From Candidatus Omnitrophota bacterium (GTDB taxonomy: Bacteria > Verrucomicrobiota > Verrucomicrobiia > Limisphaerales > UBA1319): DNA of 12,886 bases. The notes beneath the pieces are model-generated. The model was not told where the DNA came from and searched no databases. It worked only from the letters and a program-made list of their open reading frames with translations. Of this stretch, positions 1 to 6,175 are shown piece after piece. The number at the start of each line of letters is the position of its first letter. Within the stretch, counting starts at the first letter, position 1. The position numbers and the translations under genes were made by a program. Where the stretch lies: positions 1 through 12,886 of the forward strand of contig JAMCZD010000504.1 in NCBI GenBank assembly GCA_023473405.1, in the 5' to 3' direction.

Positions 1-573
1 GGATTTACCATCGATATGGCTACCAGCGAAGTCGCCTATGGCAAGATCATCGCCGCCGGTCGAGCCGGAAAAACAATCCCCGTCGGTTGGGCCGTTGACC
101 AGGACGGCAATCCCGTTACCCACCCGTCCAATGTCGAGTCCATTCTCTCCCGTTATTCGGCTCTGCCCATGAGCGGCCCCAAAGGTTATGGCCTGGCTAC
201 CATGATCGAGTGGATGTGCGGCGTCATGGCCGGCATGCCCTGGGGACCGCATATCGTCCGCAAATTCGACGACTTCGACCATCGTGCCCCGATTGGCCAT
301 TATGTCCAGGCCCTCGATGTCTCCGCCTTCATTCCCATCGACCTATACCGTCAACAGGTTGACCAGTTCTGCGCCGAGCTGAAAGCGGTCCCTCCTGCCC
401 CCGGGTTTTCCGAAGTCATGCTGCCCGGCGAACCCGAGTTGCGAACTGCCGCCCATCGAGCCCAGGCCGGATGCCCGATACCTTCGGACCAGGTTCAACT
501 GTTACGTCGGTTGGCGGACGATCTGGGGGTGCCCTTCTGGAGGCTATCCCACGGTCTGGGGAGTGTGGCATGA
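1..573 (+). CDS. Type 2 malate/L-lactate/ureidoglycolate dehydrogenase (Ldh_2 family), C-terminal part, 5' end cut by the window
   Basis: The frame is open to base 1, so this is the last 190 residues of a protein that is usually about 340-360 aa. The visible start GFTIDMATSEVAYGKI is the conserved D-M-A-T-S segment of the family, and SGPKGYGLATMIEWMCGVM matches its cofactor/substrate-lining motif. PPAPGFSEVMLPGEPE is the typical C-terminal block. Family members (AllD, YiaK, ComC, type 2 Mdh) are cytosolic NAD(P)-dependent oxidoreductases acting on 2-hydroxy acids such as malate, L-lactate, ureidoglycolate or diketogulonate. The substrate cannot be decided here. The last ten residues (RLSHGLGSVA) run past the usual family end and are encoded by a half copy of the foldback repeat found at 2702-2767. 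The SDR gene follows after a candidate terminator. The family call is secure, the substrate is not. Confidence 0.9.
   Translation, partial: GFTIDMATSEVAYGKIIAAGRAGKTIPVGWAVDQDGNPVTHPSNVESILSRYSALPMSGPKGYGLATMIEWMCGVMAGMPWGPHIVRKFDDFDHRAPIGHYVQALDVSAFIPIDLYRQQVDQFCAELKAVPPAPGFSEVMLPGEPELRTAAHRAQAGCPIPSDQVQLLRRLADDLGVPFWRLSHGLGSVA
543..564 (+). repeat. Half copy of the 2702-2767 foldback repeat at the 3' end of the dehydrogenase gene
   Basis: This 22-bp segment, starting GCTATCCCACGG, is identical at 21 of 22 positions to 2748-2769, the right arm of the large hairpin upstream of the cysteine-peptidase gene. The only difference is T for C at the 13th base. Here it lies inside the coding frame, giving LSHGLGS just before the stop codon. 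No matching inverted arm was found next to it, so it is a solitary half-site. Confidence 0.7.
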
Positions 574-663
574 AAAACAGATTTTGACCCGGCCGCATCG
601 GATGCGCCATAGTACCGGGCGGGTCATGGAATGGTATCGTTTCCAAGATAAATACCCCCGGGT

Positions 664-702
664 ATTCCGCTATTTTCATCAGCGGAATCTCGCTTCTTTT
701 TT
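664..702 (+). terminator. Candidate rho-independent terminator after the dehydrogenase gene
   Basis: An 8-bp stem (ATTCCGCT at 664-671 with AGCGGAAT at 681-688, 9-nt loop) is followed after a short CT-rich stretch by TTCTTTTTT. A second small palindrome, AATACCC/GGGTATT (651-666), overlaps its left side. The stem is only half GC, so termination strength is uncertain. The position between the dehydrogenase stop and the SDR start fits separate transcription of the two genes. Confidence 0.4.
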
Positions 703-723
703 GTCAATCGAAATTATTTGCCA

Positions 724-1503
724 ATGAATCTATTCAATAATACTTCGTTCAGCCTGTCGCAACGCACCGCCCTCGTTACCGGCGCCGGACGCGGTCTCGG
801 AAAAGAAATCGCCCGCCTCTTCGCCAAGGCCGGCGCAGACCTCATGCTTTGCAGTCGCACCGAAACCCAATTACGCGACACCGCGCGCGAGATCGCTGAC
901 GAAACCGGCGCCCGCATCGAGTTCATTACCGCCGATCTAAGCAAACGCGATGATGCGGAGCGATTGGCCAAGACTGCCGTCGAGCGCTTGGGTAAGGTGG
1001 ACATTCTCATCAGCAACGCCGGCTATAACATCCCTCAAACCATCGAACTCAAGGCCGATGAAGATTGGGATTACCTGCTCGAATTGAACGTGAGCAGCAG
1101 CATGGTCCTGACCCGCGCCCTGGCACCCGGAATGATGGAACGAAGCTGGGGCCGTATCGTTTACACCTCATCGATCCTGGCCATGGGCAGCGTCACGGAC
1201 CGCGTTACTTATTCCACTACCAAGGCCGCCCTCCTTGGCCTCGTCAAGGCCAACTCGCTTTATCTCGGCCCGCACGGGATCACCGTCAATTGCATCGCCC
1301 CCGGCCCATTTGCCACGGAGATGCCGATGACCCTGTTAACCGACGAGCAAAAACAAAGCCTCGGCGGTCGCACCGCGCTGAAACGCTGGGGTCAACCGGC
1401 CGAGCTTGCCCCCGCCGCCCTGCTGCTATCCAGCGACGCCGGCGCCTACATCACCGGCACGGTCCTGGTCATCGACGGTGGCGCAACCGCGCGCGTTTTC
1501 TAG
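724..1503 (+). CDS. Classical SDR-family NAD(P)-dependent oxidoreductase
   Basis: A 259-aa protein of normal classical-SDR length with a Rossmann fold. It has the cofactor motif TGAGRGLG (residues 19-26), the structural SNAG motif (about 97-100), the catalytic serine in YTSS (about 149-150), and the catalytic YSTTK with Tyr163 and Lys167. NCIAPGPFATEM and the C-terminal TGTVLVIDGG block are those of the FabG/gluconate 5-dehydrogenase group. It reduces or oxidises a carbonyl/alcohol substrate in the cytosol. The ATG at 724 was preferred over the TTG at 718 because it is the first ATG and lies shortly before the Rossmann strand. No clear Shine-Dalgarno sequence precedes either. It follows an Ldh_2 dehydrogenase, a pairing that would suit hydroxy-acid or sugar-acid catabolism. 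A 3-oxoacyl-ACP reductase role is the main alternative. Confidence 0.93.
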   Translation: MNLFNNTSFSLSQRTALVTGAGRGLGKEIARLFAKAGADLMLCSRTETQLRDTAREIADETGARIEFITADLSKRDDAERLAKTAVERLGKVDILISNAGYNIPQTIELKADEDWDYLLELNVSSSMVLTRALAPGMMERSWGRIVYTSSILAMGSVTDRVTYSTTKAALLGLVKANSLYLGPHGITVNCIAPGPFATEMPMTLLTDEQKQSLGGRTALKRWGQPAELAPAALLLSSDAGAYITGTVLVIDGGATARVF

Positions 1504-1517
1504 CCTAAAAACCAGTA

Positions 1518-1724
1518 ATGATCGAACAACCCACGATGAAACAAATTGAATATAAAACCGTGAAATTCGAGCAGGGTCTCGGCAAACGACTCTCTGGTGA
1601 TGACTTTGGCGAGAGCTTCATGCGGGTGCTTTCTGAACAGGGCCAAGAGGGATGGGATCTTAAAGACGTTATTCGAGAAAGCGGTATGCAGGCTCTTTTG
1701 ATCTTCAGTCGTGAAGTGGCTTAA
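1518..1724 (+). CDS. Small DUF4177-like protein
   Basis: A 68-aa soluble protein with no signal peptide or membrane segment. The pattern IEYKTVKFEQG, then a middle LSEQGQEGWDLKDVI and a hydrophobic end ALLIFSRE, follows the DUF4177 layout (EYKVV...LNELGxEGWELV...). Members are roughly 50-70 aa, found widely in bacteria, and have no assigned function. An ATG at 1536 (MKQIEYK) would give a 62-aa product starting closer to the family consensus and is a realistic alternative. Neither start has an obvious ribosome site. The gene begins 14 bases after the SDR stop and is probably co-transcribed with it. The family call rests on a remembered pattern, so confidence is moderate. Confidence 0.7.
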   Translation: MIEQPTMKQIEYKTVKFEQGLGKRLSGDDFGESFMRVLSEQGQEGWDLKDVIRESGMQALLIFSREVA

Positions 1725-1770
1725 GACTCTGAAGACGAACCGCCGCCCCGGTGTTCGGCGGTATATCTCC

Positions 1771-2532
1771 ATGCGCGCCTTGAGTTCGATTAAGCCGGTT
1801 CTGCCGGTAGCCGCGATCCTGTTCGTAGTCTACATAATGCTTGTCGCGCTCATCTACCTTCGGCAGCGGTCAATGCTCTTTTTCCCGACGCACGCCGCCG
1901 TTTCCAGCAGGCTGGCTCCGTGGTCGGACGGTAGTCGCACGATAGGCTACTGCCGGGAGGTGTCAAATCCGCGCGCGATTTGGTTAATGATGCACGGGAA
2001 CGCCGGTCAAGCCTCGGACCGAGATTACGTTTTGCCGCGCATGTCCGAGATGGATTCCCTCTACGTTCTTGAGTACCCCGGATATGGCGATCGGAAAGGC
2101 CGTCCTTCGCTGGAATCTATAAACCAGGCGGCATCGGAGGCATATGAACTTCTGCGTTCCCGGAATCCGAACACCCCGGTTTGTGTTTTGGGAGAGTCCA
2201 TTGGCAGCGGCCCAGCCTGCGCTCTTGCGCGGGACAAAACTCCTCCGGAGAAGATCCTCCTGGTTGTCCCTTTCGATTCTTTGGAGAAGGTGGCCTCCGA
2301 ACATTTCCCCTTTCTCCCCGTGCGATTCATGCTTCGCGATGCTTGGAACAACGTGGAATCGTTGAGGGGCTATACGGGTCCTGTCGAAATCTTTGGAGCC
2401 ACAGACGACACGATCATCCCGATTGTTCATGCCCGTGCTTTGGCGAGCCAGATTCCCAAGGCACGGTTCATCGCGATTGAGGGCGAGCACAATGACTGGT
2501 CAGAGAATGATCAGGTGAAGATTCAACCGTAA
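1771..2532 (+). CDS. Membrane-anchored alpha/beta hydrolase
   Basis: A 253-aa protein with one N-terminal hydrophobic helix (about residues 9-30, PVAAILFVVYIMLVALIYL) followed by an alpha/beta hydrolase fold. MMHGNAGQASDRD is the HGN oxyanion-hole motif of the Bem46/ABHD13/YqiA-like serine hydrolases. VLGESIGSG holds the nucleophile Ser143, FGATDDTIIP the acid (Asp212 or Asp213), and EGEHNDW the catalytic His240, so the triad looks complete. LEYPGYGDRKGRPS is the typical segment after strand 4. The substrate is unknown; esterase, thioesterase or peptidase-like roles are possible. The ATG at 1771 was chosen because it sits just before the membrane helix. The GTG at 1711 would overlap the previous gene and add only charged residues. 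The gene starts 46 bases after the DUF4177 stop. Confidence 0.88.
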   Translation: MRALSSIKPVLPVAAILFVVYIMLVALIYLRQRSMLFFPTHAAVSSRLAPWSDGSRTIGYCREVSNPRAIWLMMHGNAGQASDRDYVLPRMSEMDSLYVLEYPGYGDRKGRPSLESINQAASEAYELLRSRNPNTPVCVLGESIGSGPACALARDKTPPEKILLVVPFDSLEKVASEHFPFLPVRFMLRDAWNNVESLRGYTGPVEIFGATDDTIIPIVHARALASQIPKARFIAIEGEHNDWSENDQVKIQP

Positions 2533-2585
2533 TGATATTTTAACGATTGCGACAATTTCGATTTGTCCAACGGCTTTTGCCGGAC

Positions 2586-2623
2586 AGTCCGATTTTCGAG
2601 TTGGTCCTGCGGACTACTTTTTT
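2586..2623 (+). terminator. Weak candidate terminator after the alpha/beta hydrolase
   Basis: AGTCCG (2586-2591) pairs with CGGACT (2610-2615), and ACTTTTTT follows directly. The loop is long (18 nt) and the stem short. A competing small palindrome, CGGAC-A-GTCCG, occupies 2581-2591. The location, 53 bases after the hydrolase stop, is what makes it credible. Confidence 0.3.
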
Positions 2624-2701
2624 GTAGTGGAAAACAGTTGACTTCGCACGCTGGTTTTGCGTTCATTGCCATATCCGATTGTTGTGAGTGGGGCAGCCTA
2701 G

Positions 2702-2767
2702 TCCCCAGGCCGTGGGATAGCGCACACGCGCACTTGGCAGAGTGTGCGCTATCCCACGGCCTGGGGA
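2702..2767. repeat. Perfect 26-bp inverted repeat (foldback element)
   Basis: Bases 2702-2727 (beginning TCCCCAGGCCGTGGG) are the exact reverse complement of 2742-2767, separated by a 14-base loop. A 26-bp GC-rich perfect stem is far longer than a normal terminator, and no T-tract follows. The right arm recurs almost exactly at 543-564, so this is a dispersed repeat and not a local hairpin. No transposase or target-site duplication was seen. A REP/MITE-like element is the likeliest description. Confidence 0.85.
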
Positions 2768-2845
2768 GTAAAAAGCAAACGGTTCAAGGTAATCCTCGCC
2801 GACATACCCACTTGAACGCAATCGAATCCGACGGGGTTTTCCTTG

Positions 2846-2879
2846 AATGGGAATTCCAGCGCGACTGGATTCCATTTTT
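2846..2879 (+). promoter_or_regulatory. Attenuator-like hairpin just upstream of the cysteine-peptidase gene
   Basis: AATGGGAATTCCAG (2846-2859) pairs with CTGGATTCCATT (2865-2876) with two single-base bulges and a 5-nt loop, and runs into TTTTT at 2875-2879. It ends only about a dozen bases before the ribosome site at 2892-2895, leaving no room for a promoter in between. If real it would therefore sit in the 5' leader. Folding was judged by eye. Confidence 0.35.
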
Positions 2880-2904
2880 CTATTCAACAGCAGGAGTAAT
2901 TCAT

Positions 2905-4665
2905 ATGAATACACGATTGAATCTCATTGTTCTGAGCCTTGTTTGCGGATTTGCGGCGGACCGACTCTATGCTGATGCGCCTCTGATTCGATTGGAGAGA
3001 GCCTCGAACGTGAAAGGCCCATGGCAAGCCATCCTGTCCGATGACCTTTCGGCCGCCGCCGATGGAGGATGGGTGGACCCAAATACCAATGCGCAGTCGT
3101 TTTATCGTCTTCAAATCGCCCAGTACGACCAAGCCGGCGGGCCGGCCGCCGTTTCAGTGAGTGAAGTGTCAAAGGAAGTGGTGCAAATCGCGTTGCAGCA
3201 TTTGCAGAGTTCGCCGGACGAAGGCTGGGACAGCGCGGTGCTCGGACCCGTTGTCTACCCGGTGTATAGCCCCACGATCAATGGCGGCAAGGAACCCGCC
3301 TACCTGGAATTCAAGGTCATACCCGGTCCGACGCCGGGCAAGCCAACGAGCTTGTTCAGAAGCGCGCCGCTGGACCGATCAGGTGAGTTAGGCTATATCC
3401 TGGTCTCGTTGACCCAGGAGGATGTCCCGATCCCCGAGTTCAGCACCGAGGGGCCGACGCGAGTGGAAAAATTGCGGCGTCTGGCCAAATCATCCACGGT
3501 GAGGGCCATGCGTTATAGCGATGCCATACTGGTGGCCGAAGATGCCCAGGGCGAACCGGTGGCCAATATGGGGGCGACCCCGTTCCAGTTCCCGGAGGCG
3601 ATCCTGCAATATTACACCAACGACTTGGGAAGCGAATTGGAGGATGGAAAATTCATCAAGCGTTCGCCGATCCCCAACTTCACCGGGCTTCCCTATTCCA
3701 GCTTTCAGGCCTTCAAGCAGGAATACATGCAGGGCAAACTGTATCAGTCTCTACGGCAATACCGGTCTCAAGCGGCCCGGTTGGCTTGGAGCTTGTTTCA
3801 GGGAAAAGCCCCGGACCTCATTTCGGTGGCGTTGAAAACGGAAACACAAATTCTCGCGGACCGGTTCATCGCCAGTTTCGATCTCGATGATCCCACGATC
3901 GCCAGCCTGCAATTGGTTCCCAAAGTAAAAGGCCTGAAAACGATTGGCATAACCAATGGAAGCGCGATGCTTCACGTTGTCTATCCGGATGGGAGTGGAG
4001 ATTTTTTTCTCATCCAAGTCGGCACGGGTTTAAGAAGCATCGGGCTGTCGGGTTGGGGCAGTTGGCATACGTATTACGCGGATAGTTTTGACGATCAGAA
4101 ACGCTATTCGCAAGAGTGGGACCTGTCCGGGTGCTGTTCGGACGGCTGGAGCGGGTGCGGGCCCACTGCGTGGGCCATGTTTTATGGTTACTGGGATGAC
4201 AAAGGAATTAGCAGCCTCATTGGCGGCACGGGTGGGACTCCCCTGTATAACAACTCTTATGTCAAGGAATGCATTCAACACGTTTTCGATTCCGTGAGCA
4301 CCTATTGCGCGGGCGACCAGGGCGCAACCAATCCCTGGGAAATGGATGAAGGACATCAATGGGCCACTCACCAGGGCGACCACATCAGCTTGTCCACCTC
4401 CTGGGGGGTTCCATATTTATGTTCCGGACCGCGGAATAAAGCCATCCACGCCATTAAAGACCATGGGCGTCCCGCCATTGTGGGAACGGGTTTCTATGAG
4501 CATTACCCCTTTGCCTACGGCTATAAATATCGTGAGTACACCTTTTGGGGTGTTACCTGGTCGACGGAACGTTACTGGAAGGTCAATAACGGCCACGCCA
4601 ACTCGAGCGGAACGTGGGTGAACGCCAGCAGTTGCTGGTTCGGCGCGGACGGCTATTGCTACTAG
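2905..4665 (+). CDS. Secreted papain-like (C39/C10-like) cysteine peptidase candidate with an N-terminal verrucomicrobial FYRL module
   Basis: A 586-aa protein starting at ATG 2905, preceded by AGGAG (2892-2896) and followed by a signal peptide (about residues 1-24, LNLIVLSLVCGFA, cleavage near YADA). Residues about 26-66 (IRLERASNVKGPW...SFYRL) match a short module common in secreted Verrucomicrobiota proteins. Residues about 85-200 include GYILVSLTQEDVPIPEFSTEG, reminiscent of the inhibitory propeptide of streptopain-type peptidases. The C-terminal domain carries SGCGPTAWAMFYGYW with probable catalytic Cys418, then TGFYEHYPFAYGY with probable His533, and YWKVNNGHA with an Asn/His pair (561-564) that could supply the third residue. 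It also contains a CC pair at about 409-410 and cysteines near the C-terminus that may form disulphides. The substrate is unknown. The stop lies one base from the stop of the convergent SGNH-like gene. The peptidase call is inferred from motifs. Confidence 0.75.
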   Translation: MNTRLNLIVLSLVCGFAADRLYADAPLIRLERASNVKGPWQAILSDDLSAAADGGWVDPNTNAQSFYRLQIAQYDQAGGPAAVSVSEVSKEVVQIALQHLQSSPDEGWDSAVLGPVVYPVYSPTINGGKEPAYLEFKVIPGPTPGKPTSLFRSAPLDRSGELGYILVSLTQEDVPIPEFSTEGPTRVEKLRRLAKSSTVRAMRYSDAILVAEDAQGEPVANMGATPFQFPEAILQYYTNDLGSELEDGKFIKRSPIPNFTGLPYSSFQAFKQEYMQGKLYQSLRQYRSQAARLAWSLFQGKAPDLISVALKTETQILADRFIASFDLDDPTIASLQLVPKVKGLKTIGITNGSAMLHVVYPDGSGDFFLIQVGTGLRSIGLSGWGSWHTYYADSFDDQKRYSQEWDLSGCCSDGWSGCGPTAWAMFYGYWDDKGISSLIGGTGGTPLYNNSYVKECIQHVFDSVSTYCAGDQGATNPWEMDEGHQWATHQGDHISLSTSWGVPYLCSGPRNKAIHAIKDHGRPAIVGTGFYEHYPFAYGYKYREYTFWGVTWSTERYWKVNNGHANSSGTWVNASSCWFGADGYCY

Positions 4666-4666
4666 A

Positions 4667-5881
4667 CTACTGCCCCCATTTCACCCGATAGAAAATCCCG
4701 ACCCACTCGGGATTCAGCGGCTCGAACCAATTCGTCACCGCCGACTGGCTGACAAACGTGTGGGCATCGTTCCAAGTGCCAGCCTTCAAATCTGGGCAGC
4801 GCTGAATGACATAGGTGATGCCCACGGATAAATTGGTGATGGTCAATCCGACTTGTTGATCTCCAACGTAGACCGCGGAAAATCCGGGCGCGCCTGCTCG
4901 CTCAACTAACCAGGCATGGACGGCGGCGTTGAGCAAAGGAACAAATTCCGCCGTGGCCTTTAGGTCGCCTGCCTGGTTGGGATGATCATTGTCTGGAGCC
5001 GAAGGATAGGCGGAAACGTTGCCGCCATCGTCGGTCTTGTGCTGCGCCGCCCCGTTCCACCATCGATGATGGTTGCCCGTTTCAAGGTTCAAATCGTTTG
5101 CTTCTGGCGTTCCACCGTTCGAAGTCAGCACGTTGTAAAAATCCCATACAAACACGTTGTGGAACGGATAGTCCGCCAGCCACTCGTTGACCAACCATTG
5201 GTTGAACGCACGCGCATTATTCGCATAGGCCGGGTCCGACAGGGGCGGCGCCGTGACCGCCACAAACAATTTGTTGGTCATCGCTCCAAAGTAATTCAGC
5301 AAATCCATATAGATACCCTTGGCATTAGCCACCGTATGATACTCCGAACCCGCCTCCTGCCCGCGCAAGGGGTTATCGGCGATTCCCGGCACCGGATCGC
5401 CCGGGTCTCCCTTGAGAGCGGAGTTGGGAAAACAGGACTTGAACATGATGATCTCGTTCTCTCCCTCTGGGGCCGTGTCTCCCCTTGAATACTCACAGTT
5501 TTGTCCGCTTTCCGCGTAAACGGCTTCCATATACCGCAGGCTTTCCGGGCCGCGAAACCAATTCCACCAATAACCGATGTCCGTGGTATCCCCGATCCCG
5601 TCCGGTCCCCAGCCATAATTGGAATCACTGACGTAATAATTGCTATCCCGCAACGCAACACCCAAACCGCCATGCCAATCCGCCAGCCAGGCCTCGCCGC
5701 TGGAATGATGAATGAACATCAGTCGCATGGCCCGAACAGGCTTGTTGGTATCGCTGAGCATCCCGCTTCGGTTCGACGCCAAAAGCGCCTGGCTCGCGCA
5801 AAGACAAACCAAAATTGTCCCCGCCAAGGCGCTTCTGCACATCCGATTTGATCTCGTGTTTTTTGATCTCGTGTTTTGCAT
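4667..5881 (-). CDS. Secreted SGNH-like hydrolase with C-terminal verrucomicrobial FYRV module
   Basis: A 404-aa protein with a basic N-terminus and a hydrophobic signal segment (about residues 17-36, ALAGTILVCLCASQALLA). The domain starts with LMFIHHSSGEAWL (residues 54-66), where Ser60 or Ser61 takes the place of the GDS serine. It continues with DIGYWWNWFRGP and IIMFKSCFPNS, then VAVTAPPLSD, and ends with DNDHPNQAG, whose Asp297 and His300 form the D-x-x-H of SGNH block V. Residues about 345-402 (ITYVIQRCPDLKAGTW...FYRV) are the same kind of module found at the N-terminus of the convergent neighbour. Deacetylase or esterase activity on a polysaccharide is plausible, but the substrate is unknown. 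The first ATG has a weak AGGT ribosome site; Met14 (start at 5842) is an alternative that still keeps the signal peptide. Confidence 0.78.
   Translation of the reverse strand: MQNTRSKNTRSNRMCRSALAGTILVCLCASQALLASNRSGMLSDTNKPVRAMRLMFIHHSSGEAWLADWHGGLGVALRDSNYYVSDSNYGWGPDGIGDTTDIGYWWNWFRGPESLRYMEAVYAESGQNCEYSRGDTAPEGENEIIMFKSCFPNSALKGDPGDPVPGIADNPLRGQEAGSEYHTVANAKGIYMDLLNYFGAMTNKLFVAVTAPPLSDPAYANNARAFNQWLVNEWLADYPFHNVFVWDFYNVLTSNGGTPEANDLNLETGNHHRWWNGAAQHKTDDGGNVSAYPSAPDNDHPNQAGDLKATAEFVPLLNAAVHAWLVERAGAPGFSAVYVGDQQVGLTITNLSVGITYVIQRCPDLKAGTWNDAHTFVSQSAVTNWFEPLNPEWVGIFYRVKWGQ
5847..5876. repeat. Two exact tandem copies of a 15-bp unit
   Basis: The unit TTTGATCTCGTGTTT occurs at 5847-5861 and again at 5862-5876. 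On the minus strand it duplicates five codons at the start of the SGNH-like protein (NTRSK-NTRSN), keeping the frame. It either lengthens the basic n-region of the signal peptide or, if Met14 is the true start, lies in the leader. Confidence 0.9.
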
Positions 5882-6175
5882 GGATTACCTGTGTTTGGCA
5901 TTTCTTAGGGTGGGATTTCAGCCGCGATCGGTCCGGACAAACGCCCATTTGTCTCCGGCTTGAAGGGGACCCTTATCATGATCACAAAGTAATACTTTTT
6001 TTCCCCGAATGTCAAATCTAAAATTGTACGAATCCCCCTTCAATACTTCGCCCCCCCCGCCCTATTGGCGAGACCCAAACGCCATTGCCAGCGCCATTGA
6101 TCGAAGTCTGATTGGGGTTGAATTCCGGCCTGAGATGGGAAATGATATTGGCCGTATGATGCGGTTCCCGGCGTT
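5882..6175. promoter_or_regulatory. Divergent intergenic region between the SGNH-like gene and the carbamoyltransferase
   Basis: These 294 bases separate two genes transcribed away from each other, so promoters in both directions are expected here. On the + strand TTGAAT (6118-6123) and AATGAT (6141-6146) are spaced 17 bases and lie ahead of the carbamoyltransferase start, but each matches the sigma-70 consensus at only four of six bases. The region also holds a run of eight C (6051-6058). No operator or riboswitch was recognised. Confidence 0.35.

Larger units (their letters stand above)
2533..2904. other. Gene-free interval of 372 bp with several hairpins
   Basis: No convincing gene is present. 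The cysteine-peptidase reading frame stays open leftwards to 2563, but the residues before 2905 look non-coding (low complexity, no domain) and are partly encoded by the foldback repeat. The interval holds a candidate terminator (2586-2623), a perfect foldback (2702-2767) and an attenuator-like hairpin (2846-2879). No clear -35/-10 pair was recognised. Confidence 0.7.

Noticed and set aside
1065..1508. Long open frames overlapping the SDR gene on both strands
   Set aside because: They are arginine/proline-rich shadows of a high-GC gene with intact SDR motifs.
2563..2904. Longer N-terminus (114 more codons) for the cysteine-peptidase gene
   Set aside because: The ATG at 2905 has a good AGGAG site and starts a signal peptide; the upstream residues are encoded across the foldback and look non-coding.
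6051..6058. Run of eight C as a phase-variation tract
   Set aside because: It lies outside any supported gene and not between clear promoter elements, so a switching role has no support beyond the run itself.
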